Notes: generated from the sequence alone by a model not told the origin. Positions 35,955-47,953 are shown, counted from the stretch's first letter. The stretch: DNA of 64,000 bases from Anadara kagoshimensis (GCA_021292105.1 CM037860.1:15642698-15706697); one strand, 5' to 3'. A program made the numbers and translations.

Positions 35955-36200
35955 GTCGTTTATTATAAATGTTCCCCACAAGAGCCTCCTTATCATCACC
36001 AACTTAAGGTAGGCAGCAGTTTCTCTTCAACGTGCATGCGTATAATATAACATGATAGAGAGTATTCCAGACTAACCAATTAAACACCTTAGTTTTAATA
36101 GAGATGTGAGTTGGCGATGCAAATATGTTTAACAGGTACCTGGATATTGATTATCGAACCGGGTATTCCTGCTACTAATAATAGAAACTTAAGTGTCATC
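35955..36200. repeat. Fourth, most diverged spacer remnant, upstream of the toxin-like gene
   Basis: In spacer order it shows AATGTTCCCCACAAGAGCCT, AAGGTAGGCAGCAGTTTC, GAGTTGGCGATGCAAATATG and GGATATTGATTATCGAACCG followed by GGTATTCCTGCTACTAATAA. The order is partly rearranged and identity is low. It ends about 230 bp before the ATG of the gene at 36431 and may be part of its promoter. Confidence 0.6.
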
Positions 36201-36430
36201 TAAGTAGGAATGCGCATACAGATTTCCTGTTACGACTAGGTAAAAGTAAGTGAAAAATATCAAACTTTATTCAAATTTATTTGATTTTCTATGGATATAA
36301 AGAGAATTTCACTGTCACAGTCACAGTGGTTCCTACAATAATTTTATTTTGCACATTTTTCTATCTTTTCAGATTCAGTGACACTGTACATAAGGAAGTA
36401 CACGTACAGTGTAGTAAGTAACGTTGTAGA

Positions 36431-37792
36431 ATGGAGCCGAATATTTCAGAAAATCCTAGAGAAAACTGCCAGCAGTCTCTTAATGAACTTTTATCAGCAA
36501 TTAACGAATCCGAGACAAATATTAGAGATCAAATCGCTTTGATTAACCGTCAAGTGGATTCAGTAGAAAATGTAAATGTTATTGAAACCCTAACCACTGT
36601 AATATCCAGAATAGGACACAACATCGACAGATTCCGAAGTGGAAATCCGAGGGAGGTCTTTGCAGCCATCTTTGATATTCTAGGCTCTGTAGCAGTATTT
36701 ATTCCAGTTGCTGGTCCATTTTTAAGTCCAGTTTTTAAACTTTTTTCGCAAATTCTAGGAAAAAGAAACAACATAGGTGCTATTGTTGAGAGTGTTATAA
36801 ATGAGGCACTTAGGAATTTTGAAGATAATGTCTTAAGTAGTTTGGCATACGGTACAAGACGAGTTTTTTGTGTTGCTATTGCATATCTGGGTGAAATGGA
36901 CGGCGGAATTGACATGAATCCATGTGAAATTTCTCCCATGATACAGTTGACAATTTTTCATGGTGTCGAATTTCTTGGGGTTCTTGGGCGGAAATTAAAA
37001 GCATTTACCTTAAATGCGGGAGAGCACGAAAAAGCAATGGCTTTTATTAAATTGTATTGTGAACTCACTTCTCTTCGGTATTCGGTTTTATATCAGATGT
37101 ACTGTATTGCACGGAGCACCGGATACAGTAACTACACTGCCAGATCGATCATGAGTGTTATCAATGAAGCAAAAGAGGAAGACGCGCGTTTACTTCGTTT
37201 TTTGTCTGAGCCTGATATTGAAAATGTGTTGTTCTTTTCTGTTGTTAATCTTTTTGACGACAGATGGGTAACAGTGAATCGGTTTATGAATTTTATTGGT
37301 CTGCAATTCCAAAACTTGCGCATGCTCACTGAAGGAGAATATCAAATATCTCCCGAAGCTTGGCGACACAAAGTTCTAACCATAAATATGATGCGAATTG
37401 TAGAATCAAGAACGTATCTACGTGAAAGTGGGATCATAACGTTCACCGCCACGGAGGAAGAAAATGTGTTTTACATAACAACAAGAGAGTATCCTGATTG
37501 CAGGTTTTATATGGTTGAGGATAAATGTGGTTTTATCAGAGGGACATTGAATAATAAAGATGGCGCAGAAAGATGGAAAGTTATCAGACTACAAGATGGA
37601 ACATATATGTTTTCTCCAAGGAAATGGCCAAATTGGTTTATGTACATGGTTGATACATATATAGGTTGGGCAAGAGGTTCTAAGGGATTGCCCCCAGGTC
37701 GACAGGGACATTGGCATATCGAACGATTACCGCAAAACCCAGAATTTCACAGTAACTTTATTGATTCGATAATTGATAATGTAATACGTTAA
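36431..37792 (+). CDS. Putative pore-forming protein, Cry/jellyfish-toxin-like architecture, 453 aa
   Basis: A single intact coding exon. The ATG has A at -3 and G at +4. A pyrimidine tract and AG at 36361-36372 suggest an acceptor, hence a 5' UTR intron. The N-terminal half is helical. Residues 77-109 form a strongly hydrophobic stretch (FDILGSVAVFIPVAGPFLSP) like the central helices of delta-endotoxin-type and cubozoan toxin-type pore formers. Residues 354-387 and 399-433 are two copies of one module: (Y/W)P, then F(Y/M)MV, D, G, RG and finally W-x-I-x-R-L. This points to a beta-rich, possibly trefoil-like, binding domain. No signal peptide is seen. A role in defence or venom-like cytolysis is inference from architecture; I recognise the family only loosely. 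It could be a bivalve-expanded orphan family. Confidence 0.55.
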   Translation: MEPNISENPRENCQQSLNELLSAINESETNIRDQIALINRQVDSVENVNVIETLTTVISRIGHNIDRFRSGNPREVFAAIFDILGSVAVFIPVAGPFLSPVFKLFSQILGKRNNIGAIVESVINEALRNFEDNVLSSLAYGTRRVFCVAIAYLGEMDGGIDMNPCEISPMIQLTIFHGVEFLGVLGRKLKAFTLNAGEHEKAMAFIKLYCELTSLRYSVLYQMYCIARSTGYSNYTARSIMSVINEAKEEDARLLRFLSEPDIENVLFFSVVNLFDDRWVTVNRFMNFIGLQFQNLRMLTEGEYQISPEAWRHKVLTINMMRIVESRTYLRESGIITFTATEEENVFYITTREYPDCRFYMVEDKCGFIRGTLNNKDGAERWKVIRLQDGTYMFSPRKWPNWFMYMVDTYIGWARGSKGLPPGRQGHWHIERLPQNPEFHSNFIDSIIDNVIR

Positions 37793-37874
37793 TGTCCATT
37801 GTAATTGTATCTTAATTGAATGTTTGTTTAGTGTAGAAGTATTTCATTTAACGATAATCGTGAAAGTCTATAAG

Positions 37875-38034
37875 TACAGGTTCAATCCGAAAGTTTGGAG
37901 CACCCAATAAATTACATGGAGTTTATAGCATGACAATATTTGTCAGTTCAACAAGAGCTATTTGAGCTGACAAACTCTTGTCTTGCTGAAAACTACATTT
38001 ATTGGGTGCTCAAAACTTTCGAGTTGGACCTGTA
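37875..38034. mobile_element. Foldback MITE just downstream of the toxin-like gene
   Basis: TACAGGTTCAATCCGAAAGT, continuing TTGGAGCACCCAATAAAT, is mirrored by ATTTATTGGGTGCTCAAAAC...GGACCTGTA. The centre pairs GTCAGTTCAACAAGAG loosely. It starts 83 bp after the stop codon of the gene at 36431 and carries AATAAA at 37906-37911. Confidence 0.85.
37906..37911 (+). terminator. Possible polyadenylation signal supplied by the MITE
   Basis: This is the first plus-strand AATAAA after the stop codon of the gene at 36431, 114 bases downstream, and it lies in the left arm of the MITE. Use of this site is inferred from position only. Confidence 0.4.
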
Positions 38035-41000
38035 TATATAAATCAAAAGATTCCAGTAATCACTGACAACTGCCCAGGAAAAGTTAGTTTGAATTGCTGC
38101 ATCGCCACACAACCATGGGCAATATTTATTTTACAATGTAAAGTAAACAGTTGTTATATTGTCCAGCTTTGCTTGACCAGTGGTGCTATGTGTATGACAA
38201 TAAGTAAAAGAAATAAAATAAAATTTCCCAAAATATATGGGAGAAATCTAGTAAATTCTGACTTTGATTTTAGAATACAAAACTTTAGATGATTTATAAT
38301 CAGAAGTTGATATAGATAAATAAACATCAAAACTATAAATAAAATAATACATGTACCAATATAATAGAGCCGATACAAAAGCAATACAAAAATTCATAGA
38401 TTCGACCTTCGTGAACTTGATCTTTGACCCACATAAATAAATTTGATTTGATGACACGTCATCTTATGCAAGTGAACACCCATACCGAGTGTCGTTAAAA
38501 TCCATTTTGAAATTATTAAAGGAGATATAGAGCGGACATGAAAACCAATACAAAATTTCTAAGATTTGACCCTCATGACCTTAACCATTGGTCCACAAAA
38601 CCAAACATGATTCATGACAAATCGTCTTATGCTGGTGCACACTTGTAACAAGTTACGTTAATATTAATTGTGAAATGTGCGAGACACAGAGCAGACGCAA
38701 AAAAAAAAAAACAATACAAGGCGGATGTACCTAGCAAAACAGGAGGTGCTTACTCTTTCTGAGCACCTGACCTTACTTTCCTGTTGGAAGTTAACGTGTT
38801 TAACCTCATTTATTAGTTTCAAAGCTTTAACTTTGCTTTTGGTTTGAGATTTTAACATGGATTCGTATGTTTGTTTTTGATTCATTCTATCTTGATGACG
38901 ACTTTGACTTGAGGCCCACAGTACTAAATATGATTCATGACAAAAAGTTTTATTCCGATCCACACTTTTACAAGTTTTCTTACAATCCATTAGGAAATAT
39001 ACAGGCTGTGAGGTACAAATAAAACAGGCGGACATACAAAACAAAAAAATACCTCGAAAAGATTGAGTAAAAGTTAGGATCATTACTACTCTTAAGACTT
39101 TCAACAGTCCGGTGCCGATAATAAAGCCGTCGTTTACAAAAGCGTGGATTTGGTTTTTTTGTATTGGGCAAAGCTGGGGAAATCAATAGACTACCTGATC
39201 GTTTCAATGCAAACCAAATACGGGTGTAGCTAGCTTATTAGACGGCGGCTTATCCCTCCGGAGAAGCGGCTTCACTTACCTGATAGAAGTTCACGTTTGC
39301 AAGTTTTACAGTTTTTACTTTGTTTTGACATTTTTATTTGGACACGAATTAATATTTTGGTTTTTGATAGTTACTTTATGGTGGTCATATTAAATATTAA
39401 ACCAGTGTTAATTTTACAGCACAGGTCCTTTCAAAACACAATTCCTCATCAGTAGTGCTTTGACCAAAATTGTGAAATCAACCCCTCCCCCTCAAGATGT
39501 TGAAATTAACCCAAAGGACCAAAATATATTTCCAAATCCAGCTAAAGAAGTACTTGAGGATTCAAATTTTAAATAGCAGCAAGCTTAGACAATAGTATAT
39601 TTCTGACAATAATACACATATATAAACGTTTTTTTGTTACAAAAGCTTTACTGTTTCAACACTTAACAGAAATACCATACATAAATAATGAATAATTTTA
39701 CAAGATACGTCTATAAACAATGAAGTTATTTTAATTAAAGAAAAATCTAATTAAAAGCATGTGATCCCATCATTTGGAAGACTATAGGCCTTAAGGCACA
39801 TTGTCTTAAAATTGACTTAATTTGCTGATTGTAGGCTAGATGCAATTAGGAGTAATTTGAAAGTATTTTAACGGAGAACTTTTATGTATTTTGTTTTCTA
39901 TGTACTAGGAGCTTACCCTTCGGAGGCACCTTGCCTCTCATCTGTAGTGAAATTTCGCGTGTTTAACCTAATATTTTAATTTCAAATGTTTTACTTTGCT
40001 TTTGGATTGTGATTTGAGCATAGGTTCGTATGTATGGCTTTGATTCTACCCTCGTGACTACTTTGACTTTAGGCACATAAAACCAATTGTGATTGATGCG
40101 ATCCACAATGATACAAGTTTCGTTAACATCCATTTTCAAATGCACAGTCTGACAGACAAAATATAAACGGAATAAAAAATAAAATAATCACCAGTCTAAG
40201 ACTTTCAACAGTCTGGTATCAGTAAGAAAGCAGCAGTTACAAAAGTGTCGATTTGGAATTTGTGTTTAGCAAAGTTGAGGAAATCGATCGTAACAGTTCA
40301 TGCCATATGTCACAATTAACAATATACGCTATGTTGTAGAATCGTATGCTCTCAGCTTTAAGTAAAGATAAACTTATTACCTTTTTATGCTCGTAAGTTA
40401 CAAGCTAGAATATTGCGTTTAATATATAGTGGTGGATGTAGCTAGCTAAACAGGTGGTGCTTCAGGAAAACCAGCTTCACTTACCTGGTAGAAGTTCACC
40501 TGTTTAACTTAATTTGATGGTTTGGCAGTTTTTACTTTGCTTAAAGATTGTGATTTGGACACGGATTCGTATGTTAGTTTTTGATAGTAATTCGATGATG
40601 GCCATATTACATATTATACCAGTTTTAATTTTACAGCACTAGACGTAATACAATTCCTCATCAGTAGTGCTTTGATCAAAATTGTGTCCCCAAGATGTTG
40701 AAAAATTACTCAAAGGATCAAAATATATTTTGTCAAATTTAGCTAAGGAAATATTTTGCATGAGGGAGTATACCATAGTTCTTGGGGAAATTTTAACTAG
40801 CAGGAAGTTTAGACAACAGTATATTTCTGACAATAATACACATATATAAGCAATCACATTTTTTGTGACAAAAGCTTTACTGTCTAAAAACTTAACATGA
40901 GTCCTACACATAAATCATGAAAAATTTTAAAAGATACGTCCATAAACAATGAAGTTATTTTAGTTAAAGAATATTCAAATAATTTAAAAGAAAATGATCC

Positions 41001-41815
41001 TATCAGTTAGGAATATAGGCTTTAAGATACATTGTCTTGATTTGCAATTTGTCGTTATTTGAACAAAGAACGTTTATGTGTACCGACAGCTTTTTGGATT
41101 GTTGTACTTAACCGGGTATGTACTAGTTTAGTATTCTTTATCATCGAGTTTCTCATACAACGACTTTCTCTAGGTAGCAGCCCTTGTTCATAATGACAAT
41201 TGTACCACTCTAACCCGATACTTTCATTATGTTACTTTTTTGTTAATATCCACCGCCTTTCGAAGACCAATTCGAGGAGTTTCGTCCGTCCTTTCGAAAT
41301 TCTTGTCTGCGCTAATTCTTCAAAACTATGATGTACTATTTAACGCAACTCGGTGCAAAGAATCAACTTAGATAGGACGGATGCGTATATCGTTGACCCA
41401 AGTTGGTTTGCTCATTTTCCTCGGAGTTATGACCCTTTAAACATCACAAAAAACCTGCTGGTGGGGGTCCTAATTCACTGAATTTGCTTGTTTTTGTAAT
41501 TTTTCTCTTTATGTTTTGTTTTGAGTTTCTTTTGGTTGTCATTGGGAATTCTGTAATGGATGTAGAATCATTTTTTTTATAAATGGATATTTAAGTTTTT
41601 ACTTAGAATGAGATTCAAATCATTGTATGCTAGAGATATTTCTCCATCGCTGTTGCCATACTAAAATTATTTTAGAAGCAATCCTCTAAAACGTTGAGTG
41701 TCTGATTTAGCCCATTGAATTCAGGAGTGGGAGTAAATTTTTATTACAAGGTCGATGCTAGTATTGACGTTTAGTATCTTTAAATTTAACCTCTTGAAAG
41801 ATACGCTGTTCATAC
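38035..41815. other. Gene-free region of dispersed repeats
   Basis: It contains repeated blocks of the AACATGGATTCGTATGTTTG family (38755, 39255, 39905, 40440) and repeats with CATGATTCATGACAAATCGT words (38400-38640, 38920). Two copies of an ATTCCTCATCAGTAGTGCTT block (about 39440, 40655) also lie here, with a reverse copy at 19366-19510. Open frames such as 38664-39104 on the minus strand run through these repeats and are not supported as genes. Confidence 0.6.
38755..38890. repeat. Dispersed repeat family R1, representative copy
   Basis: The family pattern is GAGCACC, CTCACTTCC, a GGAAGTTCACGTGTTTAACC block, TTACTTTGCTTT, GATTGTGATTT and then ACGGATTCGTATGTTTGTTT. Further copies lie at about 39255, 39905, 40440, 42425, 43735, 48435 and 49800. 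Reverse-strand copies lie at about 15655-15850, 21630-21770 and 48985-49135. No coding capacity is seen. A SINE or MITE family is likely. Confidence 0.7.
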
Positions 41816-42375
41816 ATGTTCTGTACCTACTTATTTAAAACACGGTTCCATTGTCTACCGATTTGTTTCTGTATACTTATGAAGCTGAACCCTGTGAAAT
41901 ATGGGGAAAAGACTGTCGCCAAATCATTTAACCCCACTTACAGATATATAGATGAAGTTCTATCTATTAGTGATCCTAAATTTGGAGCTTATGATGATGC
42001 TATCTATCCCAGTGGGATTGAAATAATAGATACCACTGATTCTTTATGTTTTGCTTCATACTAGTTAGGTATATAGACTTCTACCTCAATAATGACGCCC
42101 ACGAAAGGTACATTTGAAACTTTATAACAAACATGATGACTTTCATTTTTCTATTGTTATCTTTCATTTTCTATGCAGCAATACTCTTGCTCCTGCTGTG
42201 GTGTGGTTCTGACTACGGGTACTTTACACAATGATGGTTGACACAAGGGTATTGTAAACCTAGGCTTATTAAAGACCTCAAAAAATTTAATGGCCGCCGA
42301 CACAACATTGTTGATAAGTATGATGTCTCTGTATCCAAAATTTCTCTGGATATATTTGACTTCCCATAATTCCAT
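41816..42375 (+). mobile_element. Reverse-transcriptase fossil
   Basis: The open part reads KTRFHCLPICF, then NPTYRYIDEVLSISDPKFGA and YPSGIEIIDTTDS. It carries the YIDD-type RT core in its YIDE form, in a family common in bivalve and cnidarian genomes. Further matches to the same protein are recognisable downstream. The copy is broken and old, with several breaks. I leave the class (non-LTR or Penelope-like) open. Confidence 0.65.
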
Positions 42376-42716
42376 GTTCCTTTCATTCCTAATTTGATAA
42401 CATGTCGTGGCAAGTGTAGTTTAACAGGGGTGCTTACATTTCCGGAGCACCCGGCCTCACTTCCCTAGCGGAAGCTAGATGAACGTGTTTAACTTAATTT
42501 ACCAGCTTCAAAGTTGTTAGTTTGCTTTGGGATTGTGGTTTGGATATGGCTTAATGTGTTGCTTGTTTTTTATTACAAGACAATTACAGATGCTGCAGAA
42601 CTATGTTGAAAGTCATCTGTTAATTGTTATTGCCTAGATCAGTGACATATTAATTATGCGTAGTATTGCATATCACATTTCGTTTAATATAAACGTCACA
42701 AAATTATATTTAAATG

Positions 42717-42813
42717 CACAGGGACCAGTTTCAAAATAAAATTTTTAAAATATCCATAAGTATATAAAAACTTTTAAATTTTTTGAAATTTTATTAGAAA
42801 ACTGGTCCCTGTG
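42717..42813. mobile_element. Foldback MITE, 97 bp
   Basis: CACAGGGACCAGTTTCAAAA at the left pairs with AAAACTGGTCCCTGTG at the right. The inner arms are AAATAAAATTT/AAATTTTATT. It is non-coding. Confidence 0.85.
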
Positions 42814-43445
42814 ATCGAGATCTATGTAAGGGCAATGGAACAAAAATCAACACATAATAGAAATAGATTTTATTTAAAAGATGTTGAAACAATAGTTAAA
42901 GCAAACAGATCATTAAAAAACAAATTAGAAACAATAACAAATGGATCTAATGGTTGAAGATAACCTCATAGTTAGAAAATATAAAGGGAAATAACATATA
43001 CTCAGAATTAACTGCAATGTCAATAGACCTCTCTTCATCTGGATAAAGAATAGACAAGAGCACTTGTCAGGTGTACAACATTTAATTCAATTCAAGTAGT
43101 TTTTATTGGTTCTAAACCAGTTTAAACCAGTTTCTATTTGTAAATTATGTTATGAAATCCAAAATTTAGTAAAAAATTTACCTAAAGTTATTGCTTTGTA
43201 TACAATCTAAATAAGTTTAAAAATAACATTGATATTTAAATTTTGTATAAGATACTAATTTAACATTCAACAAGTTTTCTCTGCAATTTAAAAACAATTA
43301 ATATCATTCAAATTATCTTTTTTACCTAGAGGAGAGTTCCAAAATCACTATCCACGTGTTAGTTTTATTATAATAATAAAAACATTTATATTTTAAATTT
43401 TAAGTTAGTAATAGATGATAGATAATTGTTAATAACGCTGTTATA
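42814..43445. other. AT-rich intergenic DNA
   Basis: No supported feature. Confidence 0.4.
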
Positions 43446-43638
43446 TGGCACGCCTCGACAACAAAAGTTCGATAAAGTGCTTTAACGAGTTTAATGTTGC
43501 ATTGGCGTCGATAACAAGAACAAAATTGGAAATTTTGTTCTTGTTATCGACGCTAATGCAACATTAAATTCGTTAAAGCGCTTTAACGACCGTTAATTAT
43601 AAAGCACTTTATCGAACTTTTGTTGGTGAGGCGTGCCA
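43446..43638. mobile_element. Near-perfect 193-bp palindromic MITE
   Basis: TGGCACGCCTCGACAACAAA, continuing AGTTCGATAAAGTGCTTTAA and GTTGCATTGGCGTCGATAAC, is mirrored almost completely by GTTATCGACGCTAATGCAAC ... GAACTTTTGTTGGTGAGGCG plus TGCCA. The centre pairs AACAAGAACAAAATT with AATTTTGTTCTTGTT around a short loop. One arm has an extra GACCGTTAATTATAAAG-type segment, so the arms differ slightly in length. Confidence 0.9.
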
Positions 43639-44447
43639 TACTGTTACCATTATATACATGTACCGGAAAAGCATAGTTCAATGGATAATTAAGTTCTTTA
43701 CAGATTTAGATTGGCGTGTGTAGCCAGCTAAACAGAGATGCTTTCCCTTCCGGAGCACCAGGCATCACTTCCTGTGCTAGTTCACTAGTTAAACTTTGCT
43801 TGCCATTTTTTAAAAATTTTACTTTACTTTAGGATTGTGATTTTAACACGGATTGGTATGTTTGTTTTATTGCATATTATGAAATTATATAATAAACTAC
43901 TTGGACTCAATTTTTATCATTTTGAGGAGGAGATTGTTTTAGAATGATAGAGTCAATATTTTGTCATAAAATATTTGAAATGTTTTAAATGCATTAACAA
44001 CACCATTGTTTTTATAACAAAAATTAACATATCAGTTGAATATGATGAAATAAGTTTAAAACATGTTGATTTTCAAAAATAGTTTTAATCAAAACAAAAC
44101 ATTCCGGACAATATGGAAATCACAATCCAAAAAAGGGCAAAGTAACAACCAAAACTATTGAAAATCTGTTATTGATAAATGGCTGAAATCTGTAAAAATA
44201 ATTCAAAATTGTTAAAAAACTGATTTTCTTACATTTATTTATTCAATTTCAATTGTATTGTTGATTCAGTAAATTTATGTCACACTTAAGAAAAAAATCT
44301 ATAGTTTGAAGGAATCATGTTTCTTCTGTTTTGTTTATATACATGTACTTTACTGGAATATCCAGCCTGGATACCAAAAAAAGAAAAACCAAATTTATGT
44401 ATGATAAAGCTGACAATACTACCAACTGAAAATTTAAAACTGTCAAT

Positions 44448-44503
44448 GTCATATGCTACTTTTGAATGTATCATTTCATAAAAATGAAAAAGTAGCACAT
44501 GAC
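44448..44503. repeat. Small foldback, GTCATATGCTAC type
   Basis: GTCATATGCTACTTTTGAAT is mirrored by a CATTTTT...AGTAGCACATGAC arm. It is a sibling of the foldback at 18078-18134. Confidence 0.8.
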
Positions 44504-46722
44504 AAAACTGTTGTTTTTGGGATTGGAATTTAAACATGGATTAGTATGTTTGTGATTGGTTTCCTAATAAAACTGTTTGAATACTCGAGTTCCTTCAAGT
44601 TTATTAAAGATGAAATTAAGAATGATTCTGGTTACTATTGGTTAAACTGGCATTGAAAAAACATAAAATTATTGCAGGTGTTAAAATTATGAAATAAAGG
44701 GAGGTAAGTTTTACTATCACAATTACTAAAGAAAAATATTTGAAGACCTTTTATTCATATATATTGTCTGTAAAGAAATGGCAATAAACTGAAAACAAAC
44801 AACACTGATTATTTTATAAACAATAAAATATAATATTTTTCAAAAAGTTTTGTAAAAAAAACAAAATGCATGTAAAAATTAATATTTTTATTAAGTTAAC
44901 AAAAATTGTTATAAAGGGTGCAAAGTAAATAATACACAATTTTCTCAAACAGTGCCAAGGATTGCATACATGTACTAATATATATAAATATATAAAATAT
45001 AAAAGGCTCTTGTTTTCACGCATGAAAGCCTAGCAAGTTAAGTGGTTGGAATGATAAAATGGGCATCTCATTAGTTACCAATGATACAGACTTACTAAGC
45101 CAGGCACTTCAAATGGATAATATTTGACATGAAAATTAAGCTTTTATGCAACAAAAATTCTTAATTATTGAAAAATGTACATAGAAGGATTCTACTTTAT
45201 ACTATCAATCAATTAGAATTTTCACTTTTTAACAAAATAATTAAATTCATTGTTGACTGTTAAAGCTAAATTAAATTATTTGAGAGAGATGGTTTTAAAA
45301 TATCACAGTATTTTAATTGTAAATATGCCTACTGAAGGTTTTTAGCTGGCTTGCCATGCATTGGAGCATTAAAACACTTATTGATGAGACCTTAAGTCCT
45401 GTACCAGATGAAGAAGAAAGGTAGACAGAGGTGTGATGATGGTAAAGACAGATAACTAAAGCAGAAATGATTCCATTGATTAAATTTTAGATGAATGACC
45501 AAATTGATACAAGGTTCATGTACAAATAATGAGCAATGATAAAAAAATATTTATCAAGAAAAAAGTCTATCAAATATTGATATAATAAAAGATAGAAAAA
45601 ACAACAAAAATATCTTAATAATGTAAAAGTATTAAAATTTGTATATATGAACATTTATGTATCTAATTCAATATTCTCAAACAAGTCTCTGAGCATAATT
45701 CAATGATGTTGGCTCATAAATTCTGTATCTATAAGTTACAATGCTGATTGTGTAAAAACAAAACATAGTGCACTGCAGTGTGTTAAAATGGTAAAGCATT
45801 AATTCTTGACTTTTAGCTAAGATGTGTATCAATATCAGTCATGCTACAGATTTTGATACAATATCCATTTTTCAATTTTTTTCAGAATTTTTCAGTGATA
45901 AATTTTTATTTTATATTTTTCATACATATCTATTTTTTCAATTTTTTTAGGATTTCAGAGTGATAAATCATATTGTAAGTAAAATTACAATAAAATTGTG
46001 AGATTCTTTCACACAAGTTAAAATTTAACTTATAGCCCTTTTACATAAGCTAAACTTTAATCGATGACATCACAGACATGCTTTCATGTACAATGTATAT
46101 ATTTCTACATAATGTATACCAGTATAAGGAATAACATGAGATTGAGAAGCAGAATATAATATTAACTAGAAATATTTAAAATCGCAATTTTTTTCTTTAA
46201 TAAAGCACTAGACACAGACATCCCTCAGCAACATCTTAAAACTTTGTGGTAAAATCTATGCTTTTTGTAAAAAGATGTAACAGCATTAAATGTAAACAAA
46301 TTACTGAATAAAGGTTGTACATGTACATACAAATAATCATAAAAGTTTTCTATTCTCTGTTGAACTCTAAAAGTGTAATTTATGAGTTCATGATGACAAT
46401 GGAAAACAATTTATTTCTGAAATATTTAAGGCAATGAATAAGCATATCACAATTTTATAAGTTCATGGTGAAATTGTCGGGTTTTCCCAACAAGCAATAT
46501 GATGCTGAAATAGTCCTTGGAAGAAAAAGGCAGAATACTGAAATTGTCTTCCGCAAGCAGGATTTTCTATACAAACATTATTATGTCTATTAAGTGAACG
46601 CCGTTCTCACAATTTGTATTCGTTTAACATTATATCCATTGTAAATCAGTTGAGCACTAGTATATGCAAGAGAAATATATAATATAAACAAAATCTAGTT
46701 TTCCCTATTCAAAATATATTAG
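44504..46722. other. AT-rich gene-free region
   Basis: Part of an R1-type repeat lies at 44519-44565. The rest is AT-rich with no exon-like blocks. Open frames on the minus strand at 44286-44537 and 44814-45023 are compositional. Confidence 0.45.
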
Positions 46723-46964
46723 TATTGGCAAACAATAATGACCTGTCTGCTTGACCTTTCATTAGGAATATTCATATAGGACGACCCACTCAATACATGG
46801 GTAGTGTTAAAGTTTGCAGCTAATCCATAAAAACATTGCCCATGATTAGTGTTCTTATCATATAGACGAAATATACACGTGTGATCCCTATACTTAAATT
46901 AACCCCAACACAATGAATATCTAAATCAAAGGGCAAGCGGACAGGTCAATGTTGTTTGCCTATA
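46723..46964. mobile_element. MITE, 'TATAGGCAAACA' family, copy 2
   Basis: TATTGGCAAACAATAATGAC, then CTGCTTGACCTTT, pairs with AAGGGCAAGCGGACAGG...TTTGCCTATA. It matches the copy at 7053-7312 throughout. Confidence 0.75.
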
Positions 46965-47953
46965 ATAAAGGATCTAGACTTTTTTTGATAAATATGTTTT
47001 CAATTTCACATGGTAATTTTCCTGTCAACAAAAAATTCAATTTCAATATAACATTCAAAGAACTAAGATGTTTTTCTAACAAATAAATATGAAGACTTAG
47101 GATAATAAAAGATTTAAAATCTTTTACATTCAATTGATAATCTTCAATTCTAATACAGTCATGACTGTATCAGTGACCACCTCTATACAACATCACAACC
47201 ATATGAAATATGTAAATCACTTTTTCAGAGACTATTTCAGGTATAATTTCAGTTTTAAACTACCTCAAAGGCTACTACTTCTGTATATAGGTGGTTATTA
47301 GACAGGTTTGAAAACATATTTTCTTCATTAAATTTGCCTTGTTCACATATCTGCAACGATCAGATTTGCCACAAGATACCCATAAAGTTTGTAATTAATC
47401 ATCATCATCTTCATTGAATATGAAATCACACAAGATGATATTTTCCAAAAAGAAAGAACAGGAATTGGCGACATAAGCATTTTTCAAAACATCTCATACA
47501 CACATATGATGGGTATTGATCAGAACATTGATATGGTTAAGCTGGCGATGCCCATTTTGTTTTTTTTTTTTACTTTATTACTCGTCTTTAGTATGTCTTT
47601 TTGCACTTTTATTAGGTTAGATAAAAAGTCAGTTGTATAAACATGTCAACCTGTATAAAAGATGGATACACAGCTGTAACCCACCCATTTCATAAACTGG
47701 AAGAAATTTTTTCTAAATCAGTTGTCATAGAAACATAGTTCTATACAGTTGAACGTCTTGATAACTCTAACATCATAGATACTCAAAATCAAATTTGTTC
47801 TTTATTGATTTTCTTGGTCCTTCTCAATTATTTGGTTTCATATTGGTTTATATTCAAAGAAGGAAAACGCAAAAAGTGAAAATTCTAAGTCATTCAATTT
47901 TAAATTCAAGTTCCACTGTACCAGTATTTTAAAACCAGCAGACATTTTTAATG

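Noticed and set aside
36550-36939. 129-residue minus-strand frame
   Set aside because: Antisense shadow of the well-supported gene at 36431-37792, with no domain of its own.
38664-39104. 146-residue minus-strand frame
   Set aside because: Runs through R1-type and other dispersed repeats with no domain, splice signals or compositional sign of coding.
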